Source: Methanosphaera sp.
GTDB lineage: Archaea > Methanobacteriota > Methanobacteria > Methanobacteriales > Methanobacteriaceae
Length of the DNA: 50,784 bases
Reading direction: 5' to 3'
Assembly (NCBI GenBank): GCA_017430835.1
Contig: JAFRMD010000137.1
Coordinates: 1-50,784, forward strand
This document shows positions 17,588 to 26,625 of the stretch, piece after piece. The notes under the pieces are model-generated. The model did not search any database. It was not told the origin of the DNA and worked only from the letters and a program-made list of their open reading frames with translations. The position numbers and the translations under genes were made by a program. Position 1 is the stretch's first letter. Each line of letters begins with the position of its first letter.

Positions 17588-19216
17588 TTAAAAGGATAAT
17601 GAAGTATACCGATTTATAGATGTACACCTATTCCAGTTTACAATCTTATTAAAACTGTTACTTGTACTAGTAGTGTCACAGGAGTACCATTTTCCATTTA
17701 CATTAACTTCACCCCATACATGACCTACTACCAGACCACTTCTGAAATAACAAGTAGAATGACAGTAACGTGCAGGAATATTTGAAACTCTCATAAGAGC
17801 AACCAACAAGTGTGTTTGATCCACACAGTTTCCATAACCTCTACTTAATGTGCCTACTGCACCATAACGTGTATTATAGTAATAAGTATAATATACACTG
17901 CTTCTAACATAGTTAAATATTTTTACAGCCTTGTCATATACACTACTTACACCTGAAGTTAATTTTTTTGCCATACTAATTATTTTAGCATTGTTTACCT
18001 GACAATTATTAGTTGCTTTAAGATAACTGGCATAAGCTGATGAAACACTGCTTGAACTGGTAGTAGAACTTGATGAACTAGATTTGGATGATGATATCTT
18101 TATAGTACTTGTATTTCTAGCTGATCTATAAATTCCGTGTCCACCATATATTACCGAAATATTATATTTTTTTGCACTCCAATTTGATGGTATTGTGTAA
18201 GTTAACTGTGCTTTTCCATTTGATACTGTAACTGTTCCTATACTTTTACCATTTATTTTGAAAACTGCTTTTCCTCCACTTATACTATTACCTGAACTAT
18301 CTTTGATTGTTGCAATTAGTAATGTTGACTGTCCTGTATTTGCTGAATCTGTATTAATTGTTACTTCTGAATTTACTTTGTATTTTACCTTTAAAGTACC
18401 AGTACCTCTTGCACAAGAATAGTAATCATTAGTACCATATAATACTTGAATTGTGTATGATTTTGTTTTCCAATCACTTGGTATTGTATATGTATATTTA
18501 GCTCCACCATTTGAAACCGTTGCATAACCAATTGTTTTTCCATTTATTTTAAATGCAACTTTACCAGTTTTTACATATTTGCCATCACTAGTTGTTAGTA
18601 TTGCACTGAGTGTTGATTGGGAACCTGTTTCCACAGTTATGTTCGATACTGTTATAACTGTTGGAAGGTTTGATTTAATCTTTAAAGTATTACTACTAGT
18701 TGAACTTGCATAATTTGTATTGTTGTTATATACTGCAGTTAGGGTATACTTTATATTTGTCCAAGATGATGGAATTGTGTAGTTAAATGATGAAACACCA
18801 TTTGTGACCTTTGAAGAACCTATTGTTTTACTATTGATTTTATAAACAACAGTTCCTATGCTTGCATTATTTCCGTTATTAGTTGTTGTTAACGTTTTAA
18901 AAGTCACGTTTGAATTTGGTGATGCTGTTGCACCATATACTATAGTTTTTGTTGATTGACGTTCTGTCGAATTTGAATTTACAGTAGTTGACCCACCTGC
19001 TGCTTGATTTGACTGTGTATTATTTATTGTTGCTGAACTGGTTTTTTTGTTTGTTTGTGTTTTTGTTGTAGTTGATTGTGTACTTGTTGTCTGTGTAGTT
19101 TTTTGTAATGATTTTTTTGCAATTGTTGAATTGGATGATGTATCAGCTGCTGCAACTGAACCTATCAATAGTACCATAGTGACTAATAATAGGATCAATC
19201 CAAAATAACCCTTAAT
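17588..19216 (-). CDS. Secreted transglutaminase-like cysteine enzyme, three Ig-like domains; ATT start
   Basis: 542 residues from ATT 19216: signal peptide (KGYFGLILLLVTMVLLIGSVAAAD), a Ser/Thr/Gln-rich linker, three Ig-like repeats (about 85-375, each ending KINGK.IG.. then TYTIPS.W), a Ser-rich hinge, and a transglutaminase-like core with C464 (GYGNCVDQ), H499 (GHVWGE) and D514 (SCDTT). The core is very similar to that of the gene downstream, so the pair are tandem paralogues that differ in the number of Ig spacers. Probable role: secreted wall-modifying peptidase. TTG 19198 is 25 nt from the GGAGG and would trim the basic n-region, so ATT is preferred; an in-frame TAA lies directly before GGAGG. 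Confidence 0.85.
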   Translation of the reverse strand: MKGYFGLILLLVTMVLLIGSVAAADTSSNSTIAKKSLQKTTQTTSTQSTTTKTQTNKKTSSATINNTQSNQAAGGSTTVNSNSTERQSTKTIVYGATASPNSNVTFKTLTTTNNGNNASIGTVVYKINSKTIGSSKVTNGVSSFNYTIPSSWTNIKYTLTAVYNNNTNYASSTSSNTLKIKSNLPTVITVSNITVETGSQSTLSAILTTSDGKYVKTGKVAFKINGKTIGYATVSNGGAKYTYTIPSDWKTKSYTIQVLYGTNDYYSCARGTGTLKVKYKVNSEVTINTDSANTGQSTLLIATIKDSSGNSISGGKAVFKINGKSIGTVTVSNGKAQLTYTIPSNWSAKKYNISVIYGGHGIYRSARNTSTIKISSSKSSSSSSTTSSSSVSSAYASYLKATNNCQVNNAKIISMAKKLTSGVSSVYDKAVKIFNYVRSSVYYTYYYNTRYGAVGTLSRGYGNCVDQTHLLVALMRVSNIPARYCHSTCYFRSGLVVGHVWGEVNVNGKWYSCDTTSTSNSFNKIVNWNRCTSINRYTSLSF

Positions 19217-19223
19217 TATAAAA

Positions 19224-19228
19224 CCTCC
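19224..19228 (-). promoter_or_regulatory. Ribosome-binding site fixing an ATT start
   Basis: GGAGG, then TTTTATA (7 nt), then ATT AAG GGT TAT. The leader is identical to that of the 15727 paralogue except that the start is ATT in place of ATA. Confidence 0.75.
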
Positions 19229-19318
19229 TTATTTAGAATAATTTGGATATAATTCATTTATAATAAAATTGTTAATCATTTTTTTGATAATTAACTTAGT
19301 TAATTCTTAAGTGAGTAA

Positions 19319-19332
19319 TCACATATAAAGGT
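19319..19332 (-). promoter_or_regulatory. Possible TATA box for the 17588 gene
   Basis: Minus-strand ACCTTTATATGTG about 105 nt before the ATT start; it predicts a leader of about 80 nt, similar to the paralogue. Confidence 0.35.
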
Positions 19333-20026
19333 TCCCTAAAAAAATCATGAAAAAAGCTTTTTTTAAGACTTTCATATTAAAATAAAATAAATTATAAATT
19401 TTTACAATGATTATGACATATTTCATAGCTTTTATATTAAAATTCGTTCAATATGAACTTTTTAGAGTATTTATGACTTCATCTAAGAAAATCATATTAA
19501 ATATAACAAATTAAGCTTTATTTATTAAAATAACCTCAAAACAAGTCCCTTTTATAAAATTAATGGAATTTTTTAAGTTTTATAGAAGCCATAGGAATAC
19601 TTCTTAAAGTGTTATATCAATAAATAGGTACTAAAAAAATTATTTGCAAAAAATAGATAAAGCTAAATTAAGCTTAAAAAAAGAAAATAAGTAGAAATCT
19701 TATCTAAATCAATGAATAACGCCTGATTAATTAAAATCTTAAAGTAGGTTAATTACCCAATCATATCCACTTTGATAGAAACATATATGATTATATTGTA
19801 ATTTACATATAATAGACTATAAACAGCACATTAGTAAGATTTTAACTATTCTAACTTTAAAAATAAACAATTATCTGGTAAATTAAAATTATACTAATTT
19901 AATGAATACAAAATTAGAAAAATGATTAATATTAATAAGTTTAGAAAGAAAGTATAATTAAAAATTATCCTATAATTTATTTTTCATTACGTTAACAAAT
20001 TCCAATAACATTTTACTGGTGCAATC
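19333..20026. other. AT-rich intergenic region, no gene seen
   Basis: About 690 bp between the secreted enzyme and the DUF1848 gene. No ORF with a ribosome-binding site, tRNA-like GC island or strong repeat was found. It presumably carries promoters for both divergent genes. Confidence 0.5.
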
Positions 20027-20965
20027 ATGATTATTAATGTAAGTGGCAGAACAGATATCGTTAATTATTATAGCAAATGGTTAGTAAAAAGACTAGAAGA
20101 GGGTTTTGCATATACAAGAAATCCGTATAACCATAACCAGGTTACATGCTATGATTTATCTCCAGACAAGATTGATGCAATTATTTTCTGTTCAAAAAAT
20201 TACCAACCAATCCTTGAAGATATGCCAATGATTGAGAAAAAATATCCAATATTCTGTTATTATACTATCACTGCCTATGAAGAAGATGTTGAAAGAAATG
20301 TTCCAAGTATTGATGAAAGTATTTCTACATTGAAGAGTCTTAGTAAAATAGTAGGAAGAAAAAAACTATCATGGCGTTATGATCCAATACTCCTTACAGA
20401 AAAATATGATATTGATGCTCATCTTGAAAAATTTGAATACATTTCTTCAAAAATTCATAGGGACATATCGTTTTGTGTGTTCAGTTTTGTTGACATGTAT
20501 AGGAAAGTCTACAGGAATATGCCTGAAATTGTTGAATTAACTGACAATGATAAGAAAGAGATTTTAGAAGGAATAAGTAAAATTGCACATAAATATGATA
20601 TTACATTACAATCATGTGCTACTATAACGGATTACTCAAATTATGATATCAGAAAGTCCGGATGTATAACAACAGACATTTTAGAGAAATCCAATAATTT
20701 AAAGTTCAAAAACGTTAAAGCAAATGGTTCAAGAGAAGGTTGTATGTGCTTGCCTTGGCGTGATATTGGGGAGTATGACACGTGCCTTAACGCTTGCAAG
20801 TACTGTTATGCAAATAAAAGACCAAATATTGCTAAAAAGAAATATGAAAGACATGAAGTAACTTCTCCAATTCTTATTGGACACATTAAAGAAGAGGATA
20901 AAATCACTGCTTCAAAACAAAAGTCTTTACTTTTAAGGGATAATAAACAAACAACCTTATTCTGA
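20027..20965 (+). CDS. DUF1848 family Fe-S protein
   Basis: 312 residues. The N-terminus (MIINVSGRTDI, FAYTRNPYN) and the C-terminal cysteine set CMC...DIGEYDTC...CKYCYANKRPN (C239, C241, C253, C257, C260) are the hallmarks of DUF1848. This family has a radical-SAM-like barrel with the cluster motif at the C-terminus; its chemistry is unknown. Its stop codon abuts, with zero spacing, the stop of the opposing radical SAM gene (20965/20966). Confidence 0.88.
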   Translation: MIINVSGRTDIVNYYSKWLVKRLEEGFAYTRNPYNHNQVTCYDLSPDKIDAIIFCSKNYQPILEDMPMIEKKYPIFCYYTITAYEEDVERNVPSIDESISTLKSLSKIVGRKKLSWRYDPILLTEKYDIDAHLEKFEYISSKIHRDISFCVFSFVDMYRKVYRNMPEIVELTDNDKKEILEGISKIAHKYDITLQSCATITDYSNYDIRKSGCITTDILEKSNNLKFKNVKANGSREGCMCLPWRDIGEYDTCLNACKYCYANKRPNIAKKKYERHEVTSPILIGHIKEEDKITASKQKSLLLRDNKQTTLF

Positions 20966-21562
20966 TTATATTATATCCTTAAAGAATTCTTTTATCTTTC
21001 CATTATCTCCCATACCTAATACAATTAATGAACCATCCTTATTTAACCTTACTTCCACCTTATTTTCCAGAGTATGAAGTTCATTTTCCAGATATTTATA
21101 CCTGTCTGATAAAAAGTAATATTTCTGATTGCTTGATCCAACCCAGATTTTTGTAGTTGTTTTAAGTTTTTCAATAAAAGGTTCTGTAATCAACAAATCA
21201 CATAGCGACAACAGGTTATTCCAATTAGCATCATTAACTTTTCTAATTAAATCATAAGAATAACCAGTAAATAATACAATGGATAAATTATTGGATTTTA
21301 ACAATTTTGATAGTTCATATAATTCTTTTGATTGTAATAATGGTTCACCACCCGAAAATGTTACTCCTTCAATATTTTTATCATTAAGAATCATTTCTGA
21401 TAATTCATCAACAGTATAAACACTTCCACCATTCAAATCCCATGTTTGTGGAGAGTTACAACCTTTACAATGTTTTAAACAACCCTGAAGAAATATGCAA
21501 GTTCTATTTCCCGGCCCCTCCACTTTAGTGCCATTAATTATTTGATGAATTCTTAACGTCAT
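20966..21562 (-). CDS. Radical SAM protein, NrdG (activase)-like, in Ycf46 operon
   Basis: 198 residues, with the radical SAM motif CLKHCKGC (C28, C32, C35) and GGEP (71-74), plus EGPGNRTCIFLQGC typical of anaerobic ribonucleotide reductase activating enzymes. No nrdD is adjacent. It is last in an operon with DUF2997, DUF1257 and Ycf46-like genes, a setting in which similar NrdG-like proteins recur in other genomes (from memory). It is therefore more likely a dedicated activase or modifying enzyme of that system than the RNR activase. Spacing from the upstream gene is 21 bp. Confidence 0.82.
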   Translation of the reverse strand: MTLRIHQIINGTKVEGPGNRTCIFLQGCLKHCKGCNSPQTWDLNGGSVYTVDELSEMILNDKNIEGVTFSGGEPLLQSKELYELSKLLKSNNLSIVLFTGYSYDLIRKVNDANWNNLLSLCDLLITEPFIEKLKTTTKIWVGSSNQKYYFLSDRYKYLENELHTLENKVEVRLNKDGSLIVLGMGDNGKIKEFFKDII

Positions 21563-21583
21563 ATTAAACCATCATATTTTATT

Positions 21584-23251
21584 TTAAAAATCTAATGTTC
21601 TTCCACCACGGGAATCATTTACGTCTGATGAATCGGGACTTCCATCATTTGGAGTTTCTGGTGGTTTAGAAATTGAAGCATCTTTCTTCTTATATTCCTT
21701 TCGGTCATTTTGAGTAGTTGCTGCAACGGCACGTATATTAGCCCATTCTCTTATAGACATTATTTGTTCAGCCTGTGTTATGCTAAGAGGAACAGTATTT
21801 TTTATTGCATTTTCAAAGTCTTCAATTCTTACAGGCCTATCTTCAGCGAATGCATCAAAAAGTCCCATTATAACAATTTGTTCTATTTCTGCTCCACCAA
21901 AACCTTCAGTCTGCCTGGCTAAAATATCAAGAGTTGCGTCATCAATTGAAAAATCGCCTAAAACTTCTTTATCTTTTAACCTGGAACTTAAATGTACTTT
22001 AAAAATCTGTTTTCTTTCATTGAATGTTGGCAAATCAATGAAAAATATTTCATCAAAACGACCTTTACGCATCATCTCGGATGGTAAACCGGAAATATTG
22101 TTTGCTGTTGCTACAACAAATACCGGCTTAGTTTTCTCCTGCATCCAACTTAAGAATGTACCGAAAATACGACTACTGGTTCCGCTATCTCCACCATTAC
22201 CCAATCCTGAAAAACCTTTTTCTATCTCATCAATCCATAATATACAAGGACTAATAGCTTCTGCTGTTTTAATTGCTTCCCTCATATTTGATTCACTGTT
22301 TCCAACATACATGTTAAATACCTTTGAAACATCAAATCGTAACAATGGCAAATGCCACATTGATGAAATACTCTTTGCAACTAAACTTTTTCCACAACCT
22401 GGAACACCTGTAAGCAACACACCCTTAGGAGATGGTAAACCATACTTTTTAGCAGAGGATAACCATGACTTATCTCTTTTACGTAACCATTTTTTAAGGT
22501 TTTCCAATCCACCCACATCATCAATGTTTACCTGAGAGTCAATGTATTCAAGCAAATCATTCTTTTTAATCACCTGACTTTTTTCTTTCAGCACTAAATC
22601 CACATCACTAGCATCAAGGCATGAATCATTAACCATAGCTCGTGCAAATGCATTTTCTGCTTCCTGTAATGTGAGACCAACAGCAGCCTTAACCAAGGAT
22701 TCCTTATCTTTTTCATTAAGATTTATTTGAAGATTACCCCCTGAATTAACTTCAATTATTTCATCAAGAACAGCCTCAATTTCTTCTGGTGTAGGCAATT
22801 CAAAGTCAATTAATGTAATGTCCTTCTTAAGATCATCCGGTATGCTTACATCAGGAGAAACTAATATTACATTCTTTGGATTGATACTTTGCTTAAGATT
22901 TGGCATCAAATCCTTCAATGATCTTACAACATCATAATCTACGACATTAGGACTTCTTTGGTAGAAAACATGAAAGTCCAATATAATAAATAAAGCTGAT
23001 TGTTCATATTCCTTAATAAATTTTAGTGCAGGTATTTTATCTAGGGTATCCTCCTGTAATATTCCCTGTTCATCTATAAAACCCGTGGATGACTTCCATA
23101 TAAATACTTTCCTAACTGTGTGAATAATGTTCTGGTTTGATACTATCCTTTTTATTTCATTAACCAATCGTTCTTCTTCATAAGTTGTTATGTGAACAAA
23201 TGGAAATCTTGCCCTTAAAAGATCTGATAATTCTTTGTCAAAATTTGTCAT
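21584..23251 (-). CDS. Ycf46-like AAA+ ATPase
   Basis: 555 residues. A nonstandard N-terminal domain (about 1-235, beginning LLRARFPFVHITTYEEERLV) is typical of Ycf46 proteins. It is followed by a classical AAA module: Walker A GVPGCGKS (282-289), Walker B CILWIDEIEK (336-345), and RKGRFDE (395-401), the sensor/arginine region. The C-terminus is a low-complexity tail (residues 510-555, PPETPNDGSPDSSD). Cyanobacterial/plastid Ycf46 has been linked to inorganic-carbon responses; the archaeal role is unknown. It is a likely remodelling motor for the small partner proteins encoded upstream. AGGAT lies shortly before the ATG. Confidence 0.88.
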   Translation of the reverse strand: MTNFDKELSDLLRARFPFVHITTYEEERLVNEIKRIVSNQNIIHTVRKVFIWKSSTGFIDEQGILQEDTLDKIPALKFIKEYEQSALFIILDFHVFYQRSPNVVDYDVVRSLKDLMPNLKQSINPKNVILVSPDVSIPDDLKKDITLIDFELPTPEEIEAVLDEIIEVNSGGNLQINLNEKDKESLVKAAVGLTLQEAENAFARAMVNDSCLDASDVDLVLKEKSQVIKKNDLLEYIDSQVNIDDVGGLENLKKWLRKRDKSWLSSAKKYGLPSPKGVLLTGVPGCGKSLVAKSISSMWHLPLLRFDVSKVFNMYVGNSESNMREAIKTAEAISPCILWIDEIEKGFSGLGNGGDSGTSSRIFGTFLSWMQEKTKPVFVVATANNISGLPSEMMRKGRFDEIFFIDLPTFNERKQIFKVHLSSRLKDKEVLGDFSIDDATLDILARQTEGFGGAEIEQIVIMGLFDAFAEDRPVRIEDFENAIKNTVPLSITQAEQIMSIREWANIRAVAATTQNDRKEYKKKDASISKPPETPNDGSPDSSDVNDSRGGRTLDF

Positions 23252-23265
23252 ATAATCCTACTTCC

Positions 23266-24141
23266 TTAATCAATATTTAATGTTAAAACTATTGAATCTT
23301 CATTGTCAATCATTTCCGATTCTAATGAGTAATCATTTTCTCTAATTTTTTCCAGCAAATGTTCATAGGTTTTTTCTTGAACTTTTAAAGCATATTCATC
23401 TTGTAAGTTTTTTACATATTCTTTTGCTTCACGTTCATCATAATCTCCAACAAATACAATATCATATGTGGCATTAGTGTTGAGGCTTGGAAGAATTTCA
23501 CCAATATTTGTAAATCTTTCCAATTCCTCTTTTGAGTTGTATCCCAGGTAACTTTCTTTGCGTACTTCCTCTAGATAATCAATATTTTTCATATTGGTTG
23601 AAACAACTAATCTTTTAGGGGGTTCAACTACCTCTTCAACAACCTTTTCAAAGACTTCCTCTACTTCATCATCTGTAATATCTTCAGTGTTTTGATGAGT
23701 TTCAATATGAACAAAGTCCTCTTTCTCTTTCTTTTTAACAGGTTCTTTGATATGTTCCTTTTTAGGTTCAACAATTTCTTCTTGTTTATTGAAGTTTTGT
23801 AATCTATATAATTGATTTGTTCTGATAAAATATTCTCGATTAATGTTTTCTAGAAATTGTATGGTTTCTCTTTTAGGAAAATTTCCTAAAAATGCTATTT
23901 CAATTCTGCCATTAACGTAATAAAAAAACATTGCCCCCCTATTATTAAAATCCTCCAATGATCGTTTATTTTTAAAGCCTAAAAGACTTGTCTCCAATAT
24001 CTCTTGCAACATGTTTAAGTCAGTTACTTCTGTTTGAGCCCTAAAATCCATACCATATGTCGAACCATTTATTTCTTCAATGTATAGTGCATTTGCTATT
24101 CTGTCAATTGGAAGTGGTACTGTTTCAAGATGTATACTCAT
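23266..24141 (-). CDS. DUF1257 (Ycf35-like) protein, duplicated domain
   Basis: 291 residues from ATG 24141, chosen because AGGTGA lies 5 nt upstream; an in-frame GTG at 24150 abuts the previous stop but has no such site. The C-terminus (FVGDYDEREAKEYVKNLQDEYA...SIVLTLNID) resembles the end of Ycf35/DUF1257 proteins, and the N-terminal half carries a second, diverged copy (FLGNFPKRETIQFLENINREYF). Between them is a charged Glu/Lys linker (about 130-175). The usual DUF1257 length is about 120-140, so this is a tandem fusion. It probably works with the adjacent AAA ATPase. The assignment rests on the C-terminal pattern plus operon context. Confidence 0.65.
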   Translation of the reverse strand: MSIHLETVPLPIDRIANALYIEEINGSTYGMDFRAQTEVTDLNMLQEILETSLLGFKNKRSLEDFNNRGAMFFYYVNGRIEIAFLGNFPKRETIQFLENINREYFIRTNQLYRLQNFNKQEEIVEPKKEHIKEPVKKKEKEDFVHIETHQNTEDITDDEVEEVFEKVVEEVVEPPKRLVVSTNMKNIDYLEEVRKESYLGYNSKEELERFTNIGEILPSLNTNATYDIVFVGDYDEREAKEYVKNLQDEYALKVQEKTYEHLLEKIRENDYSLESEMIDNEDSIVLTLNID

Positions 24142-24150
24142 TATCTTCAC

Positions 24151-24357
24151 CTATAATAGTTGTTTATCCCTGTTTTGATTGATTAATTCTTCATCGTTTT
24201 CATAGTACTCCTTAGTATATTCTTTTTCAACAACCTTAGAATCAGTCAATTCTTCAATAAGTTTAATGTAATCTTCACACTTTTTTCCCTTAATACCCTT
24301 AGTTTCAGCTTCAATAGTACCATCCTTTTTGATTTTAATGATTAGCTTCTTTGACAT
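24151..24357 (-). CDS. DUF2997 small protein
   Basis: 68 residues from ATG 24357, which has GGGAG 8 nt upstream; the ATG at 24372 overlaps that site and is less likely. The short pattern IIKIKKDGTIEAETKGIKGKKCEDY matches DUF2997 (strand-G-strand, then G.kG..C). It is the first gene of the operon and is immediately followed by the DUF1257 gene. DUF2997, DUF1257 and Ycf46 are repeatedly found together in bacteria, which supports the call. No catalytic residues are apparent; the conserved Cys could be functional. Confidence 0.72.
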   Translation of the reverse strand: MSKKLIIKIKKDGTIEAETKGIKGKKCEDYIKLIEELTDSKVVEKEYTKEYYENDEELINQNRDKQLL

Positions 24358-24459
24358 GAATTTTACTCCCATTTTTTATAAATATCATATTAAAGTATAT
24401 GTTTTAAATGATATAGTATTAACTAGTTTTAAATAATTATAAATTCTTAAGAGATAAAA

Positions 24460-25686
24460 ATGATTTTAGAAATAATCGGTGTCCTTATCATACTTATAGG
24501 CACATTCAATATCATTAAAGCAATGAAATTAGATAAAGACGATAATGCTGATTGCTGTTGTGGGACAATCGTATTGATTATTGCATTTTCATTCTATGGA
24601 TTTTTACCTAATGTTTTAAGATTTCTAGTGGTAGTAATATTTTTAATAATAATCATCATTCTAAACTATGATTCAATTTCCAAACTTTTTGACAGCACAA
24701 ATGATTCAACAACCAACAAAGAGAAAACTTCCTATCCAGAAAAAAAATACAAAATTCCTAAAATTAAACGTAATCCTAATCCAATTGATTTAAACACAGC
24801 ATCTTACCAAGAACTACATGATATTAATGGAATAAGTAAAGCTAGTGCAGAAAGAATTATTAATGTAAGAAGAAGAAGATCACGTATTAAATCATTCGAT
24901 GAGTTAAATACCATTTATCATATAAGCAATGACGAAATAAAAATTCTAAAACAAAACACTTTTATTAGTAATGAAAAGTCTGAAGAAAAAACAAAAAATA
25001 CTGAAAAGAAATATAAAAAACCTAATGAAAACAATTATAAAAAGTTAAATAAGGTTAAAAACGATTTTCTTAAAAAAGACAAGAAAAAACCAAATCAAAA
25101 AGATTCAATTGTTGAAAAAGAAAAGCATAACCCCGATCATTATGTTGGAAAAAGACTTGACATTAACAAGGCTACATTGAATGAACTTAAAAGTGTTCCT
25201 AACCTGACAGTTGTAGAAGCCAATAAAATCATTCAATTAAGAAAAAAAGGAGAAAACATTAAATCCTACGATGATTTAAAACAGAAACTATACATTACAA
25301 CCAATAACCTAAACAAGTTAAGAGAATACATTTACATTAAAGAAGAAAAAAGTGTACAAAAGCCTAAACCATACAACATCAAATATAAACAACCACCCAA
25401 AAAAGAAGAAGTTAAACCTAAAATAGAGAAAAAACAAGAGATTAAAAAAGTTAAAATAGACATTAACACTGCAAGTCAAGATGAACTAGCTAAACTAAGT
25501 GCAATTAATCTTATTAAAGCAAAAAAGATTATACAACTTAGAGAATCCAACAGATACATCAAATCATTTGATGACTTAAAAAGAAGTATTGATTTGAAAG
25601 ATTATCAAGTAGAACAATTAAAAGAAGAAGCATATATTGATGAAAAGACCATACCAAGACCAAAAGGAAGAATAATAAATCTTTAA
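24460..25686 (+). CDS. Membrane-anchored protein with three ComEA-type HhH domains
   Basis: 408 residues. Two N-terminal membrane segments (about 1-20 and 33-72, with a CCCG cysteine cluster between them) precede a Lys-rich cytoplasmic or external region with three helix-hairpin-helix modules: PIDLNTASYQELHDINGISK, RLDINKATLNELKSVPNLT and KIDINTASQDELAKLSAINL, each followed by I..LR or V..RR and KS(F/Y)D(D/E)L. This repeat is that of the competence DNA receptor ComEA (one or two copies there). Archaea of this group lack classical competence genes as far as I know, so the role (DNA tethering at the membrane?) is inference. GAGAT precedes the ATG. It is divergent from the Ycf46 operon. Confidence 0.85.
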   Translation: MILEIIGVLIILIGTFNIIKAMKLDKDDNADCCCGTIVLIIAFSFYGFLPNVLRFLVVVIFLIIIIILNYDSISKLFDSTNDSTTNKEKTSYPEKKYKIPKIKRNPNPIDLNTASYQELHDINGISKASAERIINVRRRRSRIKSFDELNTIYHISNDEIKILKQNTFISNEKSEEKTKNTEKKYKKPNENNYKKLNKVKNDFLKKDKKKPNQKDSIVEKEKHNPDHYVGKRLDINKATLNELKSVPNLTVVEANKIIQLRKKGENIKSYDDLKQKLYITTNNLNKLREYIYIKEEKSVQKPKPYNIKYKQPPKKEEVKPKIEKKQEIKKVKIDINTASQDELAKLSAINLIKAKKIIQLRESNRYIKSFDDLKRSIDLKDYQVEQLKEEAYIDEKTIPRPKGRIINL

Positions 25687-25716
25687 TCACTAATCTAAAC
25701 ACTAGGAGAATTTACA

Positions 25717-26595
25717 ATGTATTGTCCAAACTGTAACAATCCAGTAAATTATGAGAATTACTGTACTCAATGTGGTGTAAAATTAACTTACGTTAATAAT
25801 TCCGTTCTTATTAATGAAGAATATGAAGAAATACAAAATATTCATAAAAAGTGTGATATTTTAAAAAGTACATGTATTCAAACAAAAGCCAGCATAACCG
25901 AATCGCTTGAAAATCCAGATACCACAAACGTTCTGGAAAATAATGTTCAAGAAAAGAAAAAACTTCTCAATAGCATGTTAGATGCTAAAACTAATTTAAC
26001 TAATGCATTAAATTCATTAAATGAAATATTGGATGATGAGAATACATTAACTTACATTAAAGGTTTTGATAATCTCTTCGGTAATGTTGAAGAAAAAATT
26101 ATTGAGACCAAAAAAATGATTATCGAAACTTTAAATTCCATATCCAACTTTGAATCCTTTATTAATAATCCTAGAACTAGTGAAAACCAAGAAATTAAAA
26201 ATATACATAATCAATTAGATACTCGCATCCATGAAATTGACGAATTAAAAAAACAATTAAATACAACCATCACTGACGATAATGTTTCAATAGTTTTTAG
26301 ACAAGATGCCAATGTACGAAATGATTTAAAAAATGATTTAATTGATTTGAAAGAAACATTTTCTACAGATAAAGATGAAATCTCCAATAGTCTAAATGAT
26401 TCTAATAAGATGAACTACCTTAAAAGTTATGATAGTGTTTATGGAAATGTTGAAAATAAGATGAGACTTTGTATTTCTAAAATTGATGATATAATACCTT
26501 TAATAGATAATATGCTTAATGTTATTAAGCAAATTGAATCCCCAGACACAAGTAAAGAATCAGAAATGGGTGATGGTAGGTTACTTGATTTATAA
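25717..26595 (+). CDS. Zinc-ribbon protein with duplicated coiled-coil module
   Basis: 292 residues. The N-terminal zinc ribbon (MYCPNC...YCTQCG; C3, C6, C17, C20) is followed by two homologous helical modules, each ending in the shared element YIKGFDNLFGNVEEKI / YLKSYDSVYGNVENKM (about residues 108-123 and 231-246). No membrane segment. AGGAG lies 8 nt before the ATG, and the gene follows the HhH gene by 30 bp, so the two are probably co-transcribed. Function unknown; a scaffold is plausible. Confidence 0.75.
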   Translation: MYCPNCNNPVNYENYCTQCGVKLTYVNNSVLINEEYEEIQNIHKKCDILKSTCIQTKASITESLENPDTTNVLENNVQEKKKLLNSMLDAKTNLTNALNSLNEILDDENTLTYIKGFDNLFGNVEEKIIETKKMIIETLNSISNFESFINNPRTSENQEIKNIHNQLDTRIHEIDELKKQLNTTITDDNVSIVFRQDANVRNDLKNDLIDLKETFSTDKDEISNSLNDSNKMNYLKSYDSVYGNVENKMRLCISKIDDIIPLIDNMLNVIKQIESPDTSKESEMGDGRLLDL

Positions 26596-26625
26596 CTTAA
26601 ATGATTTCACCCATTTTATGACGAA

